From: NVTR01 sp965237505
Lineage (GTDB): Bacteria; Pseudomonadota; Alphaproteobacteria; Rhodobacterales; Rhodobacteraceae
Reading direction: 5' to 3'
NCBI GenBank assembly: GCA_965237505.1
Contig: CBDEFR010000009.1
Coordinates: 62,001 to 126,000, forward strand
Length of the DNA stretch: 64,000 bases
Shown: positions 1-8,092 of the stretch, piece by piece
Layout: every line of letters begins with the position of its first letter
Position numbering within the stretch: the first letter of the stretch is position 1
Notes under the pieces: model-generated
Told to the model about the DNA's origin: nothing
The model's input: only the letters and a program-made list of their open reading frames with translations
Databases searched by the model: none
Made by a program: the position numbers and the translations under genes

Positions 1-193
1 ACGAAATGTGGCTCAGCGCCGTCAAACGGCCCGCGCGCATCGACCAAATTAGCCCGATTGCGCCGCCAATGGCAAAACACATGGCATTTAGTTGCAGTGG
101 CGGAACCGGGGCTGTTGCCACCGTGAAAAGCGCCAGCAACGCCCAAAGCAATACCGCAAATGATCCAATCAGGGTTGCACGAGAGCGTGGCAT
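1..193 (-). CDS. DMT/EamA-family exporter, N-terminal part (cut by window edge)
   Basis: Reading the minus strand from an ATG at 193 gives an uninterrupted frame to the window edge (about 64 residues). It opens with a short basic N-terminus (MPRSRATLIG) followed by a hydrophobic helix (FAVLLWALLALFTVA), a polar loop (TAPVPPLQLNAM) and a second hydrophobic helix (CFAIGGAIGLIW). This matches the first two helices of EamA/drug-metabolite-transporter proteins such as YddG-type amino acid exporters. Substrate cannot be told from this fragment. It lies 45 bases downstream of phbB on the same strand. Confidence 0.7.
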   Translation of the reverse strand, partial: MPRSRATLIGSFAVLLWALLALFTVATAPVPPLQLNAMCFAIGGAIGLIWSMRAGRLTALSHIS

Positions 194-238
194 TCAAGGC
201 TGGCGTTGAAATACTGTGACAAGTGGTCTTTGTATTGT

Positions 239-964
239 TCAGACGAAAAACTGGGCACCGTTCGCTGAAATCGTCGAACCGGAAATAAAGCCCGCGTTGT
301 CCGAAGCCAGAAATGTCACACAGCGCGCGATCTCTTCAGGCTCGCCCAGGCGTCCAACCGGAATCTGCGGGATGATGCGCTCGTTCAGCACCTTTTCATC
401 GATCGCAAGAACCATTTCGGTGCCGATGTAACCCGGGCAGATTGCGTTGACTGTAATGCCAACGCGCGCACCTTCCTGGGCCAGTGCTTTGGTGATCCCT
501 AGATCACCGGCCTTGGCGGCTGAATAGTTTGACTGGCCGGCCTGACCTTTCTGGCCATTGATCGAACTGATGTTGATCACCCGGCCGAACTTACGGGTGC
601 GCATGCCTGGCCAGATCGGGTGGGTCATGTTGAAAACACCGCTGAGGTTGGTGTCGATAACTTCTTGCCACTGCTCGCGCGTCATCCGGTGAAACATCGC
701 GTCCCGGGTAATACCGGCGTTGTTGACCAGCACCTCAACCGGGCCCAGATCGGCCTCGACCTTGGCAATGCCTGTCACGCAGGCGTCGTAATCAGCGACC
801 GACCATTTGTAGGCGGCGATGCCGGTTTTGGCGGTGAACTTGGCCGCAGCATCGTCGTTGCCGACATAGTTGGCAGCGACGGTGTAGCCGGACTCTTTCA
901 AGGCAACGCTAATGGCTCCACCAATTCCACGGGTGCCACCCGTCACAAGCGCGATCCGAGACAT
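239..964 (-). CDS. phbB: Acetoacetyl-CoA reductase (NADPH)
   Basis: Short-chain dehydrogenase that reduces acetoacetyl-CoA to (R)-3-hydroxybutyryl-CoA, the second step of polyhydroxybutyrate synthesis. The protein (241 residues, the usual size) has the cofactor glycine motif TGGTRGIG at residues 8-15, NNAG near 87, the catalytic serine in ISSINGQKG and the Tyr-Lys pair in NYSAAKAG near 152-156. I start at MSRIALVTGG because GGAGAG sits just upstream; a TTG six codons earlier is also open. It follows phbA on the same strand after a 79-base gap, so the two are probably one operon. Substrate assignment is by family and by the adjacent thiolase. Confidence 0.93.
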   Translation of the reverse strand: MSRIALVTGGTRGIGGAISVALKESGYTVAANYVGNDDAAAKFTAKTGIAAYKWSVADYDACVTGIAKVEADLGPVEVLVNNAGITRDAMFHRMTREQWQEVIDTNLSGVFNMTHPIWPGMRTRKFGRVINISSINGQKGQAGQSNYSAAKAGDLGITKALAQEGARVGITVNAICPGYIGTEMVLAIDEKVLNERIIPQIPVGRLGEPEEIARCVTFLASDNAGFISGSTISANGAQFFV

Positions 965-1043
965 TTTGCTCTCCATAATCAAAGTAATTTTAGCTCAGTT
1001 TGACCGTTACAATGCGCAACATAGTTGCGCAACGCATAAATTG

Positions 1044-2219
1044 TTACGGGCGCTCCAGACACATGGCAATACCCATTCCGCCGCCGATGCATAGTGTGGC
1101 AAGGCCTTTTTTAGCGTCGCGCCGCTGCATTTCAAACAATAGCGTGTTCAGAATCCGGCACCCAGAGGCGCCGATCGGATGGCCTATGGCAATGGCGCCG
1201 CCGTTCACATTCACCAGATCCGGGTTCCAGCCCATGTCTTTGTTCACCGCACAGGCCTGCGCGGCGAAGGCTTCGTTGGCTTCCACCAGGTCCAGATCCT
1301 CGGCCTTCCAGCCTGCCTTTTTCAACGCTTTGCGGCTTGCCTGGATCGGACCGGCGCCCATGATCGACGGGTCCAGACCGACCGTTGCGTAACTCGCAAT
1401 CCGTGCAAGCGGCTGGATGCCGCGTTTTTCGGCGTCATCGGCACTCATCAGCAACGTGGCTGCCGCGCCATCGTTAAGGCCGGATGCGTTGGCGGCGGTG
1501 ACGGTGCCGTCCTTCACAAATGCCGGTCGCAATTTCTGCAGCGATTCGATCGTCGCGCCGTGGCGGATGTATTCATCCTTGTCGACAACGGTGTCGCCTT
1601 TGCGGCCTTTGACCGTGAATGCGACAATCTCGTCGTCAAACTTACCGGCGTTCTGTGCGGCGTCGGCCTTGTTCTGGCTGGCAACGGCGAATTCATCCTG
1701 CATGTCACGGCTGATCTGCCATTGCTGGGCGACGTTTTCAGCGGTCTGACCCATGTGGTAGCCGTTAAAGGCGTCCCACAGCCCGTCGCGGATCATCGAA
1801 TCGATATATTTGACGTCGCCCATTTTGTGACCTGCGCGCAGATGCGCAACATGGGGCGAAAGGGTCATGTTTTCCTGGCCACCTGCGGCGATAATGTCGG
1901 CGTCCCCAAGCTGAATGTGCTGAGCGCCGAGCGCCACAGCACGCAAACCAGAGCCGCAGACCTGGTTGATGCCCCAGGCCGCACTTGCAACCGGCAGGCC
2001 GGCGTTGATGTGGGCTTGGCGCGCAGGGTTCTGGCCCTGACCGGCGCTAAGTACCTGGCCTAGAATGGTTTCTGATACTTCGCCCTTGTCAATTCCGGCC
2101 CGTTCTACAACGGCTTCCAGTACGGCGCTGCCCAGATCGTGGGCCGGCGTATTTGCGAATGAACCGCCAAAACTGCCGACGGCGGTGCGAGCGGCGGATG
2201 CGATCACTATATTTGTCAT
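1044..2219 (-). CDS. phbA: Acetyl-CoA C-acetyltransferase (thiolase)
   Basis: Biosynthetic thiolase condensing two acetyl-CoA into acetoacetyl-CoA for PHB synthesis. The 391-residue length is exact for PhaA/PhbA. The acyl-accepting cysteine is C88 in NQVCGSGL; the catalytic histidine is in GGAIAIGHPIGASG near 347 and the second cysteine in CIGGGMGIA near 377. The start is the ATG of MTNIVIASAART; an upstream in-frame extension of 22 codons does not look like thiolase sequence. It is the first gene of the phbA-phbB pair. Confidence 0.95.
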   Translation of the reverse strand: MTNIVIASAARTAVGSFGGSFANTPAHDLGSAVLEAVVERAGIDKGEVSETILGQVLSAGQGQNPARQAHINAGLPVASAAWGINQVCGSGLRAVALGAQHIQLGDADIIAAGGQENMTLSPHVAHLRAGHKMGDVKYIDSMIRDGLWDAFNGYHMGQTAENVAQQWQISRDMQDEFAVASQNKADAAQNAGKFDDEIVAFTVKGRKGDTVVDKDEYIRHGATIESLQKLRPAFVKDGTVTAANASGLNDGAAATLLMSADDAEKRGIQPLARIASYATVGLDPSIMGAGPIQASRKALKKAGWKAEDLDLVEANEAFAAQACAVNKDMGWNPDLVNVNGGAIAIGHPIGASGCRILNTLLFEMQRRDAKKGLATLCIGGGMGIAMCLERP

Positions 2220-2409
2220 TCCTGGCTCTCTCACAATTGGATATGGCAGAATATGCGACGCGGTCACAAAATCGTTGGCCGCCATCCCCGCCCGATAGCG
2301 GACTCCTATGCTGCAAGTGCAGAAATATCAACCGACAGAGTATTCAGCGGTGATCAGCCCCAGCATTGCGCGCAATATTTCCGTGACAGGACGGGAATTT
2401 CCAACGGGG

Positions 2410-3332
2410 CTAACCCGCTTTGCGGTCTTGCTCCTGGTCCTGAGCCCAATAGGGGCGCAGCGTCGGCATGCCGAAATAATACCCCTGCATGCAGTCGATA
2501 CCGGCATCGGCCAGGAACTTCGCGTCGTGCTCACACTCGACCATTTCGGCGACGGTAAACATGTCAAAATGTTGCGCGACAGAGATCAGTGCTCTAGTTA
2601 ACACCTGATTGTCCGGGTTTTTGTGGATGCCTTGGGTAAACTGCCCATCAATTTTTAGGATGTCGAAATAAAAATCCTTGAGATAGCGAAACGCTGTGTA
2701 GCCAGCCCCAAAGTCATCAAGCGCGAAGGCGACGCCCAATTTTTGCAAATCGGTCATGAAGGCCTGAACGATATCGGGCATTACCATGGCCGAGCGTTCA
2801 GTGATTTCTAGGATCAGACGTTCCGCGACCGTAGGATCATGTTTGAACCCCTTTTTCAGGGTCTGAATCCAGCGCTTATAGCCGATCGATCTGGCCGACA
2901 TATTTATCGCCAGCCGCAGCGACGGTTCATCTTGTAGCGCCTGTAACCCGATTTTGAGCGCCAGACAGTCAATCTTTCGCCCGATTTCGTCGGTTTCGAC
3001 CACATCGATGAATTCACGCGCAGGGATGATCCGGCCCGAACTGTCCATGATGCGGATCAAACCTCGTAAAAAGCGGTTCGATCCGGGCGTTGAGTTTGCA
3101 CAATCGGCTGGTAGGCCAACATCACCTGTTGTCGGTCCAGCGCGTCGCGAACAAGCTCGAGCACATTTTCGTCGCGTTCAGCAACGGCCATGGACAACGG
3201 ATCGCTCATATCCAAGACTTCTTCTGTCCCGTCCATATGCCTGCCAGTTGCCATCGCGCCTCTCCACACTGATCGCGTCCAATTTGGCCCTAGATCCCTT
3301 AAGCCGGAGTTAATGTTCTCATTTAGTTCCAA
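2410..3332 (-). pseudogene. EAL-domain protein, frameshifted at the EAL motif
   Basis: Two adjoining frames together make one EAL-domain protein of about 307 residues (cyclic-di-GMP phosphodiesterase family or a degenerate relative). The first frame (3332 to 3057) ends ...AYQPIVQTQRPDRTAFYEV followed by TGA. The second (3060 to 2410) continues LIRIMDSSGRIIPAREFID, then NMSARSIGY, LEITERSAM, DDFGAGYTAFRYL, LKIDGQF and CMQGYYFG, all EAL landmarks. One more T in the GTTTGATCC stretch would restore FYEVLIRI. The break therefore falls inside the E-x-L signature itself. Either the gene is dead or the base is a sequencing error; a -1 slip would also join the frames. No GGDEF or sensor domain is visible. 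Confidence 0.8.
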
Positions 3333-3384
3333 TTCGAGTAGACATAGAAAATGTGAAATTCAGGTGCAATGACCGGAGTCGAAA

Positions 3385-3981
3385 ATGGACGGTAGATGCG
3401 GTTGGAGCGGCGATGATCCGTTATATGTCGACTATCACGACACTGAATGGGGGGTGCCTGAATACAATAGCAAGGCTTTGTGGGAAAAGCTGATCTTGGA
3501 TGGATTCCAGGCCGGGCTTGCCTGGATCACAATCTTGCGGAAACGGGAAAATTTTCGGACAGCGTTTGAGGGCTTCGATCCCAATAAGATCGCGACCTGG
3601 TATGAGCATGATGTTTTGCGATTGCTGAGTAATCCCGGTATCGTTCGCCATCGCGGTAAGATTGAGGCCACAATTGGCAACGCCCGGGCGTGGATCGAGA
3701 TTGAAACACGCGACGGGTTCGACCAATTCCTGTGGCGATACGTGGACGGAAAACCTCTGCAGAACCAGTTTCAGACAATGGCCGACATTCCCGCCGAAAC
3801 TGAATTATCGAGGCAAATTGCCAAGGATTTGAAATCGGCTGGTTTCAAGTTTTGCGGACCAACAATTGTCTATGCTTTTATGCAAGCGGTCGGAATGGTC
3901 AACGACCACATTGTCGCCTGCCCGTGCCATGCGAGCGTCGCCAAACTGGCGGCGCTCAGCCCGATGTCTGGAAGCGATTGA
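3385..3981 (+). CDS. tag: DNA-3-methyladenine glycosylase I
   Basis: Base-excision repair enzyme that removes 3-methyladenine from alkylated DNA. The 198-residue protein has the TAG zinc ligands: C5 in MDGRCGW, H18 in DYHDTEWG, and a histidine and cysteine in the C-terminal NDHIVACPCH. The substrate-pocket region LILDGFQAGLAWITIL follows. Its 3' end overlaps the convergent small gene on the minus strand by 26 bases. It is divergent from the EAL gene, with about 50 bases between them. Confidence 0.95.
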   Translation: MDGRCGWSGDDPLYVDYHDTEWGVPEYNSKALWEKLILDGFQAGLAWITILRKRENFRTAFEGFDPNKIATWYEHDVLRLLSNPGIVRHRGKIEATIGNARAWIEIETRDGFDQFLWRYVDGKPLQNQFQTMADIPAETELSRQIAKDLKSAGFKFCGPTIVYAFMQAVGMVNDHIVACPCHASVAKLAALSPMSGSD

Positions 3982-4261
3982 ATGGTGTCGTCGACAGGCT
4001 GTCGCCAGCAAAATTTTGCACGGCCGCGGCAAATGTCTTGAAATAGTCGGTCGCCTGAACCGCGGCCAACGTTTCGGCGGTGTCCCATTCGCCAATGTGG
4101 ACCCGTGATGTGCCGTTCTTGCCAATACTCACTGTGTATTTGAACGCTCCGGCCGTGTTCGGATCGCCCTGAATGGCGGTGATGAATGCCTCTATTGCTT
4201 GCTGCCATTTGGGCTCGTCGCCGGAATATTCATAGCAGATACAAATTCCGTATTCCATCAT
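3956..4261 (-). CDS. Small alpha/beta-barrel-like protein of unknown function
   Basis: A 101-residue soluble protein beginning MMEYGICICYEYSGDEPKWQQ. Its pattern (short strand, helix with a conserved Trp, strand with YTVSIGKNGTSRVHIGEWDT, then the helix DYFKTFAAAVQNFA) resembles small dimeric alpha/beta-barrel (ABM-like) proteins, but I do not recognise a named family. The ATG overlaps the stop of the upstream thioredoxin gene as ATGA, so the two are probably translated together. The 3' end overlaps tag. The function is not inferred. Confidence 0.6.
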   Translation of the reverse strand: MMEYGICICYEYSGDEPKWQQAIEAFITAIQGDPNTAGAFKYTVSIGKNGTSRVHIGEWDTAETLAAVQATDYFKTFAAAVQNFAGDSLSTTPFNRFQTSG

Positions 4262-4887
4262 GTCCTTCCATCTGCCTGTTTGGCTGCTAAAACCGCGATA
4301 ATTGCTCTGGCACTGTCACTGTACCAGTCCGCGTCGCCGCGCAGCCGGGCAATTTCAAGCCCTTCCCGGTTCAGGATCACTGTGATCGGCAGACCGAGCA
4401 CCGCCATATCGCGGGCCAGATTCTGTTTTGGATCCAAGAGCACCGGCAGGTTGGCAATGTCGACCTCTGCAAAAAACCGTTCGATTGCGGGCAGGGTGTT
4501 GCGTCCGGTCGCAATTGTGACGACTTCAAAATCATCGCCGCCAAATTCATTCTGCAACGCATCCAGCGACGGCATCTCTTTTCGGCACGGGGCGCACCAG
4601 GTGGCCCAGAAATTGACAGCGACGTATTTGCCTTGCCAGTCGGACAACTGATGCTCCACGCCTAGGGGATCGGCGAACGTCGCCTGAGAAACGTTTTTAG
4701 GGTCGGCAAGGAAGATCAGTTTCTTCATGCTGCCTTCGCGCAATGCTTCCAGCGCCTCGGTATCCATTCTGGCAAATGTTTCCGGGTTTGCGCTTGGTTC
4801 TTTCGGCGCGTAAATGACGCCGACAATACCTATGATCGCCATAATACCAAAAACGGCGGTCAGAGTGGCGGGTTTGGAGCGCTTCAT
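4258..4887 (-). CDS. Membrane-anchored TlpA-like thiol:disulfide protein
   Basis: The 209-residue protein has a single N-terminal membrane anchor (residues 10-27) and a periplasmic thioredoxin-fold domain with the redox motif WCAPC (C98, C101) inside FWATWCAPCRKEMPSLDALQ, then the cis-proline region GLPITVILNREG. TlpA/ResA-type proteins reduce periplasmic disulfides, often for cytochrome c or oxidase assembly; the partner is not known here. I start at the ATG of MKRSKP because AGAGGTG lies at the right distance; a GTG three codons earlier is possible. It is divergent from argH, with only 34 bases between the starts. Confidence 0.85.
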   Translation of the reverse strand: MKRSKPATLTAVFGIMAIIGIVGVIYAPKEPSANPETFARMDTEALEALREGSMKKLIFLADPKNVSQATFADPLGVEHQLSDWQGKYVAVNFWATWCAPCRKEMPSLDALQNEFGGDDFEVVTIATGRNTLPAIERFFAEVDIANLPVLLDPKQNLARDMAVLGLPITVILNREGLEIARLRGDADWYSDSARAIIAVLAAKQADGRT

Positions 4888-4921
4888 TATTTTCACCTCT
4901 TCATTCGAGGGTGGTTACGAC

Positions 4922-6316
4922 ATGGCGAATGACACCGAAACGAACACCATGTGGGGCGGGCGGTTTGCCGAAGGGCCGGACCCGATCATGGCGGCGATCA
5001 ATGCCTCGATCGGGTTCGACAAACGACTGTATGCCCAAGACATCGTAGGGTCCCGTGCCCATGCGGGCATGTTGGCAGCACAGGGTATTATCACGGATAG
5101 TGATGCAAGTGCGATCAGGGAAGGCCTGCTCACGATCTTGTCAGAGATCGATAGCGGGGATTTTGAATTTTCTGTGGCGCTGGAAGATATTCATATGAAT
5201 GTCGAGGCGCGGCTGAAGGAACTTATTGGAGAGCCAGCGGGTCGCCTGCACACCGCCCGGTCACGTAACGATCAGGTTGCGACGGATTTTCGGCTTTGGG
5301 TCCGCGATCAGGCCGATGCATCGGTCGAAGCGCTTGTGGGTCTTTGCCGGGCGTTCCTTGCTCAGGCCGAGGCTGGAGCGGAGTGGGTGATGCCTGGATT
5401 TACGCATTTGCAGACCGCGCAGCCGGTTACATGGGGCCATCACATGATGGCATATGTGGAAATGTTTGGCCGTGATATGTCGCGATTTCGCGATGCGCGG
5501 ACGCGGATGAATGAAAGCCCGCTTGGCGCGGCTGCTCTGGCGGGCACGTCATTTCCGATCGATCGCGACGCCACCGCGAGCGATCTTGGTTTTGAAAGGC
5601 CAATGGCGAATTCACTTGATGCAGTGGCGGACCGCGATTTTGCGCTGGAATTCCTGTCGGCGGCAACAATCTGCGCCAGCCACCTTAGCCGCATGGCGGA
5701 AGAGCTGGTGATCTGGTCGTCGGCCCAATTCCAGTTCGTCGCGCTGAGCGACCGGTTTTCCAGTGGCTCTTCAATCATGCCGCAAAAAAGGAACCCGGAC
5801 GCGGCAGAGTTGGTCCGCGCCAAGATCGGCCGGATTCTGGGGGCGACGGTTGCGCTTTTCACAGTGATGAAGGGTTTGCCGCTGACCTATTCCAAGGACA
5901 TGCAGGAGGACAAGGAACTGGTCTTTGATGCCGCTGACAATCTGATGCTGGCGCTTGCCGCCACGGAAGGCATGGTGCGCGACATGACGGCCAATCAGGA
6001 TGCGTTGCGTCTGGCGGCGGCAAGCGGGTTTTCCACTGCGACCGATCTGGCAGACTGGTTGGTGCGAGAACTTGGACTGTCGTTTCGAGATGCCCACCAT
6101 GTAACGGGTTCGCTGGTGGCCTTGGCCGAGGCCAAGGGTTGCGATCTGCCGGAATTGGCAATTGAAGACATGCAATCTGTTCACAATGGCATCACCAATG
6201 CGGTCTTTGAGGTGCTGGGGGTTGAGAATTCTGTTGCATCGCGCAAATCTTATGGTGGGACAGCGCCAGTTCAGGTGCGCGCGCAAATTGCCCGTTGGAA
6301 GGAGCTTTTGTCATGA
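4922..6316 (+). CDS. argH: Argininosuccinate lyase
   Basis: Last step of arginine synthesis: cleaves argininosuccinate to arginine and fumarate. The 464-residue protein shows the fumarase/aspartase-superfamily signature GSSIMPQKRNPD near 281, with the catalytic serine loop, plus HTARSRNDQVATD and GFTHLQTAQPVTWGHH. The start is the ATG of MANDTETNTMWGG, preceded by GAGGGTGG. The stop overlaps the next gene (a small lipoprotein) as ATGA. It heads a co-directional run through lysA. Confidence 0.96.
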   Translation: MANDTETNTMWGGRFAEGPDPIMAAINASIGFDKRLYAQDIVGSRAHAGMLAAQGIITDSDASAIREGLLTILSEIDSGDFEFSVALEDIHMNVEARLKELIGEPAGRLHTARSRNDQVATDFRLWVRDQADASVEALVGLCRAFLAQAEAGAEWVMPGFTHLQTAQPVTWGHHMMAYVEMFGRDMSRFRDARTRMNESPLGAAALAGTSFPIDRDATASDLGFERPMANSLDAVADRDFALEFLSAATICASHLSRMAEELVIWSSAQFQFVALSDRFSSGSSIMPQKRNPDAAELVRAKIGRILGATVALFTVMKGLPLTYSKDMQEDKELVFDAADNLMLALAATEGMVRDMTANQDALRLAAASGFSTATDLADWLVRELGLSFRDAHHVTGSLVALAEAKGCDLPELAIEDMQSVHNGITNAVFEVLGVENSVASRKSYGGTAPVQVRAQIARWKELLS

Positions 6317-6477
6317 CACGTCTTATTGCCGGACTTCTGACTGCCTGCTTGCTGGCCGCTTGCGGTGCGGATGGCGAGCCACTGACGCCCCGCTACAGTG
6401 CCAAGACCACAATCGGTTTCAACTCCAAAACCGGTGCCTATAACAACACCGAACTTGGCATACATTTTGGCAGCTGA
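6313..6477 (+). CDS. Small lipoprotein
   Basis: A 54-residue precursor, MTRLIAGLLTACLLAACGAD..., with a clear lipobox LLAAC, so the mature protein is a lipid-anchored peptide of about 35 residues. The ATG overlaps the argH stop (ATGA). A tiny lipoprotein between argH and lysA is a common arrangement in Rhodobacterales, also seen as LptM/YifL-like genes next to lysA in other proteobacteria. That likeness is in position and size only; a role in LPS export is speculation. Confidence 0.75.
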   Translation: MTRLIAGLLTACLLAACGADGEPLTPRYSAKTTIGFNSKTGAYNNTELGIHFGS

Positions 6478-6479
6478 TC

Positions 6480-6788
6480 ATGTCACCGCTACGGATTATT
6501 TACTTGGCGCTCGCGGTCTGGGGGGCGATCGAGGCAATGACTTCATATTATGGGTTGTTCCTAGAAGTTGGAACCTTTCCCCCTTGGCACGGCTACGACT
6601 GGTATGTAAATTTCGAATTGTCAAACCAGCTTCCAGTGGCGGTAATCGCCCTGACCGTCTGGGTCGTTGCTGAAACCCGGGTTCGGCGCAATTGGTCGGC
6701 ACTTTGGTCGATTCCGGCAACATTGCTGCTTGGCCTAAGCTGCGGATTTCCGCTTTATCTGTTCTTACGCACAAGACAGATTGCCTGA
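6480..6788 (+). CDS. DUF2834-like small membrane protein
   Basis: A 102-residue protein with about three hydrophobic segments (IIYLALAVWGAIEAM, LPVAVIALTVWVVAE, ALWSIPATLLLGLSCGFPLYLFL). The layout, including WVVAETRVRRNW between helices and the terminal PLYLFLR, fits the DUF2834 family of unknown function. It starts 2 bases after the lipoprotein stop, and its TGA shares a base with the lysA ATG, so it is within the argH-lysA operon. Confidence 0.7.
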   Translation: MSPLRIIYLALAVWGAIEAMTSYYGLFLEVGTFPPWHGYDWYVNFELSNQLPVAVIALTVWVVAETRVRRNWSALWSIPATLLLGLSCGFPLYLFLRTRQIA

Positions 6789-8053
6789 TGGATCATTTCC
6801 ATTACAAGCAAGGTGTCCTTTGCGCGGAAGGCGTGCCGATCCCCGATATCGCAGCTGCCGTTGGGACACCGTTCTATTGTTATTCCGCCGCCACTTTGAC
6901 CCGGCATTTCCAACTGTTTGACGAGGCATTGGCCGGTCTGGACCACCTGGTCTGTTTCGCGATGAAGTCCAATTCAAACCTTGCTGTGCTGAAATTGATG
7001 GGAAATCTAGGTGCCGGGATCGATGTGGTGTCGCTCGGCGAGTACCTGAAAGCCAGAGCGGCCGGAATTGCCGGCGAGCGAATTGTGTTTTCCGGCATCG
7101 GCAAGACGCGCGAAGAAATGCGCGCGGCTCTGGAAGGCGGTATTCGTCAGTTCAACGTCGAGTCCGAACCTGAGATGGAAGTGCTGGATGATGTGGCGCT
7201 GTCGCTTGGCAAAATTGCGCCGATCACGATCCGGATCAACCCGGATGTTGATGCCAGGACCCACGCGAAAATTGCAACGGGTAAAGCAGAAAACAAGTTC
7301 GGAATCCCGATCACCCGGGCACGCGCGGCTTACGCTCATGCGGCGAAATTACCTGGCCTTGATGTCGTGGGCATCGACGTTCACATCGGCAGCCAATTGT
7401 GCGACCTTGAGCCCTTTGAGACAGCATATTCCAAAGTCGCAGACCTGACCCGGCAACTTCGTGCCGATGGGCATGATATTCGCCGTCTCGATCTGGGTGG
7501 CGGGTTGGGTATTCCCTACGAGCGCTCCAATACTGCGCCGCCGCTGCCGATGGAATATGGCGAGGTGATCCGGCGGACAGTTGGCGATCTGGGCTGCGAG
7601 ATCGAAATTGAACCAGGTCGCCTTATCTCTGGCAATGCCGGGATCATGGTAAGTAAAGTCATCTACGTGAAATCCGGCCAAGAACGGGAGTTTGTTATTC
7701 TTGACAGTGCGATGAACGATCTGTTGCGGCCGGCGATGTATGACGCGCATCACGATATTATCCCGGTCGCTGAACCTGCGCCGGGAATTGAAAACACAAC
7801 TTATGACATTGTCGGACCGGTTTGCGAAACCGGTGACACGTTCGCCCGCGAACGGGCTATGGTGCCGCTGAAATCAGGCGATCTGGTGGCCTTCAGATCG
7901 GCAGGTGCCTACGGCGCGGTTATGGCATCGGAATATAATTCTCGCCCGTTGATACCGGAAGTTCTGGTCAGTGGGGATCAATTCGCCGTCATTCGGGCTC
8001 GCCCGACCTTTGACGAGATGATAAACCGCGATACCATTCCAGAGTGGCTCTGA
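6788..8053 (+). CDS. lysA: Diaminopimelate decarboxylase
   Basis: PLP enzyme that makes L-lysine from meso-diaminopimelate. At 421 residues it is typical for LysA. The PLP lysine is in CFAMKSNSN near residue 59; other family marks are GSGL-equivalent DIGGGLGIPY-type LDLGGGLGIPY, VDVHIGSQL, the EPGR pocket and CETGDTFA near 345, which brings the active-site cysteine from the second subunit. The start (ATG of MDHFHYKQGV) overlaps the previous stop by one base. Confidence 0.96.
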   Translation: MDHFHYKQGVLCAEGVPIPDIAAAVGTPFYCYSAATLTRHFQLFDEALAGLDHLVCFAMKSNSNLAVLKLMGNLGAGIDVVSLGEYLKARAAGIAGERIVFSGIGKTREEMRAALEGGIRQFNVESEPEMEVLDDVALSLGKIAPITIRINPDVDARTHAKIATGKAENKFGIPITRARAAYAHAAKLPGLDVVGIDVHIGSQLCDLEPFETAYSKVADLTRQLRADGHDIRRLDLGGGLGIPYERSNTAPPLPMEYGEVIRRTVGDLGCEIEIEPGRLISGNAGIMVSKVIYVKSGQEREFVILDSAMNDLLRPAMYDAHHDIIPVAEPAPGIENTTYDIVGPVCETGDTFARERAMVPLKSGDLVAFRSAGAYGAVMASEYNSRPLIPEVLVSGDQFAVIRARPTFDEMINRDTIPEWL

Positions 8054-8092
8054 GCCGGGGATTGTGCCTGATCGGACTGAAAAGTAGGGTAT

